Below, piece after piece: positions 6,134 to 11,269 of a stretch of DNA of 11,269 bases (its first letter is position 1; every line of letters begins with the position of its first letter). This DNA comes from Actinomycetota bacterium (GTDB lineage Bacteria; Actinomycetota; Thermoleophilia; Solirubrobacterales; Solirubrobacteraceae). Under the pieces are notes generated by a model. That model saw nothing but the letters and a program-made list of their open reading frames with translations. It made no database searches and was not told where the DNA came from. The position numbers were made by a program, and so were the translations under genes. The stretch is from the NCBI GenBank assembly GCA_005888335.1, contig VAWY01000189.1, positions 1-11,269 on the forward strand, given 5' to 3'.

Positions 6134-7612
6134 CTACACCGCCGCGCCGCGGACCCGCCCCTCATCGGCGGGCGCGAACCCGAGGGACTCCTCGTCGGCG
6201 AGCGCGACGCCCTCCGCGCGCGCCTCCTCCGCGACCGCGGCGGCGACCGCCGGGGCGACGTCGCGGTTGAAGACCGACGGGATGACGTAGTCCTCGCGCA
6301 GCTCGGACTCGGGGATGATGTTCGCGATGGCGTGCGCCGCGGCGAGCTTCATCGTCTCGGTGATCTGGCGGGCGCGGACGTCCAGTGCGCCGCGGAAGAT
6401 CCCCGGGAAGGCCAGGACGTTGTTGATCTGGTTCGGGTAGTCCGAGCGCCCGGTGGCCACGATCCGCGCGTAGGGCGCGGCCTCCTCGGGCGTGACCTCC
6501 GGCGTCGGGTTGGCCATGGCGAAGACCATCGCGTCGCTGTTCATCCGCGCCAGCGCCGCCGCGGGCAGCACGCGCGCGCCCGACAGGCCGATGAACAGGT
6601 CGGCGCCGTCGATGACATCGGCCGGCGGGCCGGCGCGGCGCTCGGAGTTGGAGACCTCGGCATACCAGCGCTTGACCGCGTTCATCGAGCCGTCGAGGTA
6701 GTCGGCGCGCTCGGTGTGCACGGCGCCGCGCGAGTCGCAGCCGATGACGTGCCGGACACCCGCCTCGAGCAGGATCTTCGAGACCGCGATGCCCGCCGCG
6801 CCGAGGCCGACGATCAGCACGCGCAGGTCCTCCAGGCGCTTGCCGGTGATCTTGACCGCGTTGAGCAGGGCGGCCAGCGTCACGATCGCCGTGCCGTGCT
6901 GGTCGTCGTGGAAGACCGGGATGTCGAGCTCCTCCTTGAGCCGCTCCTCGATCGCGAAGCAGCGCGGCGCGCTGATGTCCTCGAGGTTGATGCCGCCGAA
7001 GCCGGGCGCCACGCGCCTGACGGTCTCGACGATCTCGTCGGGGTCCTTGGTGTCGAGGCACAGCGGGAACGCATCGACACCGGCGAACTCCTTGAAGAGC
7101 ATCGCCTTGCCCTCCATGACCGGCATCGCCGCCTCGGGGCCGATGTCGCCCAAGCCGAGCACGGCCGTCCCGTCGGAGACGACGGCCACCGTGTTGCGCT
7201 TGATCGTGTACTGGAAGGCGCGGTCGCGGTCCTCGGCGATCGCGATGCACACGCGCGCGACGCCGGGCGTGTAGGCCATCGAGAGGTCGTCGCGCGTCTT
7301 GAGCGGGATCTTGTTGCGCTGCTCGATCTTGCCGCCGACGTGCAGCAGGAACGTGCGGTCGGTCGTGTCGACGACCCGGGCGGCGGGCAGCGCGTCGATC
7401 GCCGCGATGATCTGCTCCCAGTGCTCGGGCCCGGCGGCGTCGACGGTGATGTCGCGCAGCGTGTAGCGGTCGTCGACCTTGACCAGGTCCACCGAGCCGA
7501 TCGTCCCTCCGGCCTGGCCGATGGCGGTCGCCACCTGGCCGAGCATCCCGGGCTTGTGCTCGATCTCGACGCGGATCGTCAGCGAGTACTGCGCCGAGGG
7601 CGTGGCGGCCAT
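6134..7612 (-). CDS. Malic enzyme with N-terminal ACT domain
   Basis: This enzyme oxidatively decarboxylates malate to pyruvate with NAD(P), linking the TCA cycle to pyruvate in the cytoplasm. It has 492 aa. An ACT domain (about 9-85, with 'VEIEHKPGMLGQVATAIGQAGG') precedes a small-form bacterial malic enzyme. Catalytic features are Tyr114 in 'MAYTPGVA', Lys169 in 'VMEGKAMLF', metal ligands E211-D212 in 'NLEDISAPR' and D237 in 'FHDDQHGTA', the GLGAAG dinucleotide motif at 269-274, and 'MANPTPEVTPEEA' plus 'RSDYPNQINNVLAFPGIFRGALD' further on. The phosphotransacetylase domain of MaeB is absent. The ACT domain implies allosteric control by a small ligand, perhaps an amino acid; NAD versus NADP cannot be settled by eye. 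The frame is open further upstream, but ATG at 7612 is preferred because it starts right before the ACT domain and lies 7 nt after a TAGGGT box. Confidence 0.93.
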   Translation of the reverse strand: MAATPSAQYSLTIRVEIEHKPGMLGQVATAIGQAGGTIGSVDLVKVDDRYTLRDITVDAAGPEHWEQIIAAIDALPAARVVDTTDRTFLLHVGGKIEQRNKIPLKTRDDLSMAYTPGVARVCIAIAEDRDRAFQYTIKRNTVAVVSDGTAVLGLGDIGPEAAMPVMEGKAMLFKEFAGVDAFPLCLDTKDPDEIVETVRRVAPGFGGINLEDISAPRCFAIEERLKEELDIPVFHDDQHGTAIVTLAALLNAVKITGKRLEDLRVLIVGLGAAGIAVSKILLEAGVRHVIGCDSRGAVHTERADYLDGSMNAVKRWYAEVSNSERRAGPPADVIDGADLFIGLSGARVLPAAALARMNSDAMVFAMANPTPEVTPEEAAPYARIVATGRSDYPNQINNVLAFPGIFRGALDVRARQITETMKLAAAHAIANIIPESELREDYVIPSVFNRDVAPAVAAAVAEEARAEGVALADEESLGFAPADEGRVRGAAV

Positions 7613-7619
7613 GCCTCGG

Positions 7620-7625
7620 ACCCTA
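7620..7625 (-). promoter_or_regulatory. Candidate leaderless -10 box of the malic enzyme gene
   Basis: TAGGGT on the minus strand (7625 down to 7620) is separated by exactly 7 nt from the ATG at 7612, so transcription would begin at or next to the start codon. No convincing -35 is visible 16-19 bp further upstream. The box lies just outside the stop codon of the upstream AAA-like gene (7635), which would let malic enzyme be transcribed independently. Confidence 0.45.
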
Positions 7626-7634
7626 CACCGGCGC

Positions 7635-8120
7635 TCAGGGCTCGAAGAGGCCGGGCGGGACGGGCAGCCCCGCCGCGCCGAGTGCATGCACCATCGCCAC
7701 CGGCGGCGGGGCCGCCGGGGCGCCCGCCGGAGCGCCGTCGGCGGGCCGGCCGAGCAGGCGGCGGGTGAGCAGCGAGCGGTCGTCGAGCAGCTCGTCGAGG
7801 ACCGCGCGCACGTCCGCGCCGCCCGGCTCGCGCCCGTCGAGCGCGGCGCGCAGCGCCGCCTGGCGCATGACCTCCTTGACGAACGCGCCGCTGACGCCCT
7901 CGGTCCGCGCGACCACGGGCAGGAAGTCCTCGTCGCTGAGGGCGATGGCGCCGGCGTCGGCGGCCGTCGAGGGCAGCTCGCGGGGATCCACGCCGAGGTG
8001 CTCGCGCACCCGGATCGCCAGCGCGGACTCGGGCCGCTGCGCGGCGGCCGTCATCGCGTGCATGAAGTCCTCGAAGGCGGCGCCGAACGCGCCGGTGTCA
8101 GGCAGTTCGCCGTTCGTCAC
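7635..8120 (-). pseudogene. Core-deleted AAA+ ATPase remnant (N-terminal piece plus lid domain)
   Basis: The 161-aa reading from GTG at 8120 has no Walker A or B motif. Residues 34-50 ('LAIRVREHLGVDPRELP') look like the linker that precedes the ATPase core in some actinobacterial AAA+ proteins. Residues 60-94 ('ALSDEDFLPVVARTEGVSGAFVKEVMRQAALRA') look like the helical lid with the sensor-2 region of a classical AAA ATPase. 'VLDELLDDRSLLTRRLLG' (107-124) then matches the usual ending, followed by a Pro/Ala-rich tail. The two parts are joined by a short 'STAADAGAI' bridge where an ATPase core of roughly 150-200 residues would be expected. I infer an in-frame internal deletion. It could still be expressed as a small adaptor, or be a genuine short family. 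No ribosome site or TANNNT box precedes the GTG; a TTG at 8135 is an alternative start. Confidence 0.5.
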
Positions 8121-8174
8121 GGCCGCGAACGCCAAGGAGCGTTGCGCGGCGGGGCAAGATCGCGCTCGCGCGGA

Positions 8175-8185
8175 GTGACCGTCAC
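8175..8185. promoter_or_regulatory. Short palindrome upstream of polA
   Basis: GTGAC-C-GTCAC is a perfect 5-bp dyad with a 1-nt centre, lying 6 bp upstream of the predicted polA -10 in the 84-bp gap between divergent genes. It could be an operator, but a short GC-rich palindrome can also occur by chance. No regulator is implied by the sequence. Confidence 0.25.
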
Positions 8186-8191
8186 GGTGCC

Positions 8192-8197
8192 TAGAGT
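8192..8197 (+). promoter_or_regulatory. Candidate leaderless -10 box of polA
   Basis: TAGAGT fits TANNNT and ends exactly 7 nt before the polA ATG at 8205, so the transcript would start at or beside the A of the start codon. There is no Shine-Dalgarno between them, which agrees with leaderless translation. No clear -35 is seen. Confidence 0.5.
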
Positions 8198-8204
8198 CCT
8201 GGTC

Positions 8205-10778
8205 ATGGCCGCCGAACGTCCCGAAGAGCTGTTCCTCATCGACGGCAATTCGCTCGTCTACCGCGCCTTCTTCGCGCTGCCCGAGTCGATCGCGACGAGT
8301 ACCGGGTTCCCCACCAACGCGATCTTCGGGTTCGCGTCGATGCTCGTCAAGCTGCTGACCGACAACGGCGTCAAGCCGACCGTCGTCGTCTGGGACGCCG
8401 GGTCCAGCGGCCGCAAGGAGATCTACGACGAGTACAAGGGCCACCGACCGCGGCAGCCCGACCTGCTCGGCCAGCAGTACCCGCACATGCGGCCACTCGT
8501 CGAGGCGTTCGGCTACACGAACTACGCCGTCGAGGGCTACGAGGCCGACGACGTGATCGCGACGCTGACCGAGCAGGCAAAGGCGCAGGGGATCCCGGTC
8601 ACGATCGTCACCGGCGATCGCGACGCCTTCCAGCTCGTCGGCGAGGGCGTGCGCGTGATGGCCACGAGCCGCGGGATCACCGAGACCAAGATGTACGACG
8701 AGGCCGATGTCGTCGACCGCTACGGCATCGCCCCGGCGCTGATCCCCGACTTCTACGGCCTGAAGGGCGACACCAGCGACAACATCCCCGGCGTCCCCGG
8801 GATCGGCGACAAGACGGCCTCCGAGCTGCTGCAGCGCTTCGGCTCGCTGGAAGCGGTGCTGGACAGCATTGACGAGATCTCCGGCGCCAAGCGCAAGGAA
8901 AACCTGACGACGCACGCCGAGGCGGCGCGCATCTCCAAGGTCCTGGCCACGGCGAAGACCGACGTCCCCGTCGAGCTCGACGTCAACGCCGAGCTGGCCC
9001 GCGCGCCCGACCGCGGGCGGCTGCGCGAGGTCTTCCGCGAGTTCGAGCTGCGCGAGCCGCTGCGCCGCCTGGAGGAGGCCTTCGGCGAGGACGCCGCCGC
9101 GCCGGCCCCGCCGGCCGAGCAGACCGTCAGCGCGCGGCTGCGCCAGGCGAGCCTGGCCGACGTCGCCGCGCTGCGCGGCGAGCTCGCCGTCGCGGTGCGC
9201 GAGCAGGCGCCGCCCGAGGACCAGCTCTTCGCCGAGAGCGAGCTGCGCTTCGGCGTGGCCAGCGACGGCGAGGTCCTCGTCGGCGCCACCGTCGCCCCCG
9301 AGGAGGTCGTCGCCGCGTGCGGCGGCCATCCCGTCGTGGCCCACGACGCGAAGGCGCTGCGCGACGTCCCGCCCAACCTTGCCCACGACACGCTGCTGGC
9401 CGCCTACCTGCTCGAGCCGGCGCGCCGCGGCTACCCGTTCCGCGAGCTGGTCGAGGAGCGCGGGCTGGCCGCCGACGTCGAGGACGCCGCGGGCGCCGAC
9501 GCGCTGCTGACGCGCGCGCTGGCCGAGTGGCAGCGCGAGCAGCTCGATCAGCGCGGGCTGACGGCGGTGATGCGCGACATCGAGCTGCCGCTCGTGCCGG
9601 TGCTGCGCCAGATGGAGGTCATCGGCATCCGCCTCAACGTCCCGCGGCTGCGTGAGATCACCGCGCGCGTGCACGGCGAGATCCGCGACCTCGAGGACGA
9701 CATCTGGCGGCTGGCCGGCGAGGAGTTCGTCATCGGCTCGCCGCAGCAGCTGGGCGAGGTGCTGTTCGTCAAGCTCGGCCTGTCGCGCAAGCGGCGCGGC
9801 AAGACGGGCTTCTCGACCGACGCGCGCGTGCTGCAGGCCATCCGCGACGAGCACGAGATCGTCCCCAAGATCGAGCGCTGGCGCGAGCTCAACCAGCTCG
9901 CGAAGACCTACCTCGACGTGCTCCCGCAGCTCTGCGACGCCGACTCGCGCCTGCACACGACCTTCGTGCAGGCGGCCGCCACCACCGGGCGGCTGGCCAG
10001 CACCGACCCCAACGTCCAGAACGTCCCGATCCGCACTCCGCTGGGCCGCGAGATCCGCGGCTGCTTCGAGGCCGCGCCGGGGAACGTCCTGACGAGCGCC
10101 GACTACTCGCAGGTCGAGCTGCGCATCCTCGCCCACATCGCCGGCGAGCCCGTCCTCGAGGAGATCTTCGCGCGCGGCGAGGACGTCCACACGGCGACCG
10201 CCTCGCGGGTCTTCGGCCTGCCGCCGGAGCAGCTCGACAAGGGGCACCGGTCGAAGGCGAAGATGTTCAACTACGGGATCGTCTACGGGCTGAGCGACTT
10301 CGGCCTCGCCGACCGGCTGAACATCCCGCGCGAGGAGGCCAGGGAGATGATCGACACCTACCTGGCGCGGTTCCCGAAGGTCGGCGAGTTCATCGCGCGC
10401 ACGATCGAGGAGGCGCGCGAGCGCGGGTACGTCACGACGCTCTTCGGCCGCCGCCGGCAGATCCCCGAGCTCAAGGCGCGCAACTGGGGGGTGCGGTCGC
10501 TGGGCGAGCGCCTCGCGGTCAACACGCCGATCCAGGGCACCGCGGCCGACGTCATCAAGCTCGCGATGATCGGCTGCGCGCGGGCGCTCGACGACGAGGG
10601 CCTGCGCACGCGGCTCATCCTGACGATCCACGACGAGCTGCTCTTCGAGGGGCCGCCCGCGGAGGCCGACGCCGTCCGCGCGCTGGTCGAGCGCGAGATG
10701 ATCGCGCCCTGGGGCGACCGCCAGCCGCCGCTCGCCGTGGACGTCGGCGTCGGCGAGACCTGGTTGGAGGCCAAGTAG
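8205..10778 (+). CDS. polA: DNA polymerase I
   Basis: Pol I fills gaps, removes RNA primers and serves excision repair. The protein has 857 aa (E. coli 928, Taq 832). The 5' nuclease domain spans about 1-300: Asp13 in 'LIDGNS', E113-A-D-D116, 'TGDRD' 136-140, and 'GDTSDNIPGVPGIG' from 188 as the helix-turn helix. The middle domain (about 305-470) keeps the fold outline but lacks the proofreading residues: the DxE of Exo I reads V331-R-E333. The polymerase domain has motif A D633YSQVELRI, motif B R682-SKA-K686-MFN-Y690-GIV-Y694, and motif C H809-D810-E811. Tyr690 stands where E. coli has Phe762. The reading frame continues far upstream, but ATG at 8205 is chosen from domain start and a TAGAGT box 7 nt before it. 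TAG overlaps the next gene's GTG by one base. Confidence 0.95.
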   Translation: MAAERPEELFLIDGNSLVYRAFFALPESIATSTGFPTNAIFGFASMLVKLLTDNGVKPTVVVWDAGSSGRKEIYDEYKGHRPRQPDLLGQQYPHMRPLVEAFGYTNYAVEGYEADDVIATLTEQAKAQGIPVTIVTGDRDAFQLVGEGVRVMATSRGITETKMYDEADVVDRYGIAPALIPDFYGLKGDTSDNIPGVPGIGDKTASELLQRFGSLEAVLDSIDEISGAKRKENLTTHAEAARISKVLATAKTDVPVELDVNAELARAPDRGRLREVFREFELREPLRRLEEAFGEDAAAPAPPAEQTVSARLRQASLADVAALRGELAVAVREQAPPEDQLFAESELRFGVASDGEVLVGATVAPEEVVAACGGHPVVAHDAKALRDVPPNLAHDTLLAAYLLEPARRGYPFRELVEERGLAADVEDAAGADALLTRALAEWQREQLDQRGLTAVMRDIELPLVPVLRQMEVIGIRLNVPRLREITARVHGEIRDLEDDIWRLAGEEFVIGSPQQLGEVLFVKLGLSRKRRGKTGFSTDARVLQAIRDEHEIVPKIERWRELNQLAKTYLDVLPQLCDADSRLHTTFVQAAATTGRLASTDPNVQNVPIRTPLGREIRGCFEAAPGNVLTSADYSQVELRILAHIAGEPVLEEIFARGEDVHTATASRVFGLPPEQLDKGHRSKAKMFNYGIVYGLSDFGLADRLNIPREEAREMIDTYLARFPKVGEFIARTIEEARERGYVTTLFGRRRQIPELKARNWGVRSLGERLAVNTPIQGTAADVIKLAMIGCARALDDEGLRTRLILTIHDELLFEGPPAEADAVRALVEREMIAPWGDRQPPLAVDVGVGETWLEAK

Positions 10779-11221
10779 TGGACCGCGGCGCCGCGGTCGT
10801 CCTGACCGCGCTCGTCGGCGGGTGCATCGCGCTGCAGGCGCCGATCAACTCGCATCTCGGCAAGTCGGTCGGCACGTTCCAGGCGGCGTTCGTGTCGTTC
10901 GCGATCGGGACCGCCCTGCTCGCGGCGATCGCCGCGCTGGCCAGCGGCGGCGTGGGGCAGATCGGCGAGGCCCGCCACCTGCCGTGGTACTACCTGACCG
11001 GCGGGGTGCTGGGCGCCGCCTACGTGACGACCGTGCTCGTCACCGTGCGCACGCTCGGCGCGGGCGGCGTCGTCGCGGCGACGATCGCCGGCCAGCTGAG
11101 CATGTCCGTGGTCGTCGACCACTTCGGCTGGCTCGGGGTCGAGCGCCAGACCGTCAGCGTCGCGCGGCTGTCGGGCATCGCGCTGCTGGCCGCGGGCGTC
11201 TACCTGATCGTTCGCGACTAG
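10778..11221 (+). CDS. DUF606/YdcZ-family (DMT superfamily) small membrane transporter
   Basis: This 147-aa membrane protein has about five hydrophobic segments (roughly 5-24, 35-59, 69-92, 95-114 and 127-145). The family layout is clear: 'ALQAPINSHLGKSVGTFQAAFVSFAIGT' near the N-terminus (18-45), 'GGVLGAAYVTT' (74-84), and 'IAGQLSMSVVVDHFGWLGV' (105-123) before a final helix ending in 'LIVRD'. DUF606/YdcZ proteins belong to the drug/metabolite transporter superfamily; their substrates are mostly unknown. This is the single-domain form; some relatives are double length. The start is GTG at 10778, supported by GGAGG at 10766-10770 with a 7-nt spacer. It overlaps the polA stop (TAGTG), so it is probably expressed from the polA message, although the functions are unrelated. 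Confidence 0.85.
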   Translation: MDRGAAVVLTALVGGCIALQAPINSHLGKSVGTFQAAFVSFAIGTALLAAIAALASGGVGQIGEARHLPWYYLTGGVLGAAYVTTVLVTVRTLGAGGVVAATIAGQLSMSVVVDHFGWLGVERQTVSVARLSGIALLAAGVYLIVRD

Positions 11222-11269
11222 TACCGGCATTCGCAATTACGCACGGTTCCGGGCGCCGCCGATCACCGC
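11222..11269. other. Unassigned right edge
   Basis: I see no gene start, terminator hairpin or promoter in these last 48 bases. They are somewhat less GC-rich at 11228-11240 than the flanking coding sequence, as expected for an intergenic start, but nothing more can be said. Confidence 0.4.

Noticed and set aside
6332..7768. Plus-strand open frame opposite the malic enzyme gene
   Set aside because: It is a mirror of malic enzyme codons, with Arg/Asp/Val/His-rich low-complexity translation.
7479..8204. Upstream extension of polA by 242 codons
   Set aside because: The frame is open by chance in GC-rich DNA opposite the AAA-like gene. The Pol I 5' nuclease domain begins just after the ATG at 8205, and a -10 box lies 7 nt before it.
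8121..10631. Very long open frame antisense to polA, in frame with the AAA-like gene
   Set aside because: It mirrors high-GC codon bias of polA; the composition is monotonous (Arg/Ala/Asp/Val/Leu/Gln rich) with no domain. Only the part after 8120 has recognisable AAA-like sequence.

Overview
The window is a GC-rich chromosomal stretch of ordinary housekeeping and transport genes, almost fully coding, with no RNA genes, CRISPR array, insertion sequence or phage genes. High GC, GTG as well as ATG starts, TANNNT-type -10 boxes placed 7 nt before start codons (leaderless messages), an IdeR/DtxR-like iron box and a Pol I with tyrosine at the ddNTP-discrimination position together suggest an actinobacterium. 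The gene style resembles Thermoleophilia (Solirubrobacter/Conexibacter-like), but this placement is an inference.

Region 1 (1-4270, plus strand) is a branched-chain amino acid (Liv/HAAT) ABC importer. It holds the 3' end of a periplasmic binding protein gene, a GC-rich hairpin, livH, livM, livG and livF, and an unrecognised 85-aa two-helix membrane protein. Every junction from livH onward overlaps by 1 or 4 nt, so the last five genes look like one translationally coupled unit. Region 2 (4271-4366) is a convergent intergenic spacer made of an exact 32-bp tandem duplication and three TTC-loop stem-loops. It probably ends transcription from both sides, and it also supplies the stop codon of the gene to its right.

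Region 3 (4345-6129) has a minus-strand TIGR01777/YfcH-type SDR epimerase diverging from a plus-strand FTR1/EfeU-type iron permease. The 111-bp gap between them carries a candidate extended -10 promoter overlapped by an iron-box-like dyad, which suggests iron-dependent repression of the permease. Region 4 (6134-8120, minus strand) has an ACT-domain malic enzyme, downstream of a 161-aa protein that looks like the N-terminal piece and C-terminal lid of an AAA+ ATPase with the ATPase core missing. Region 5 (8205-11221, plus strand) has polA, followed with a 1-nt overlap by a DUF606/YdcZ-family membrane protein. The last 48 bases hold nothing recognisable.

No clearly new system is evident. The items most worth a second look are the liv-coupled small membrane protein, the hairpin repeat at the convergent junction, the iron box on an orphan FTR1 gene, the cored-out AAA+ gene, and the matching leaderless promoters of polA and the malic enzyme gene.
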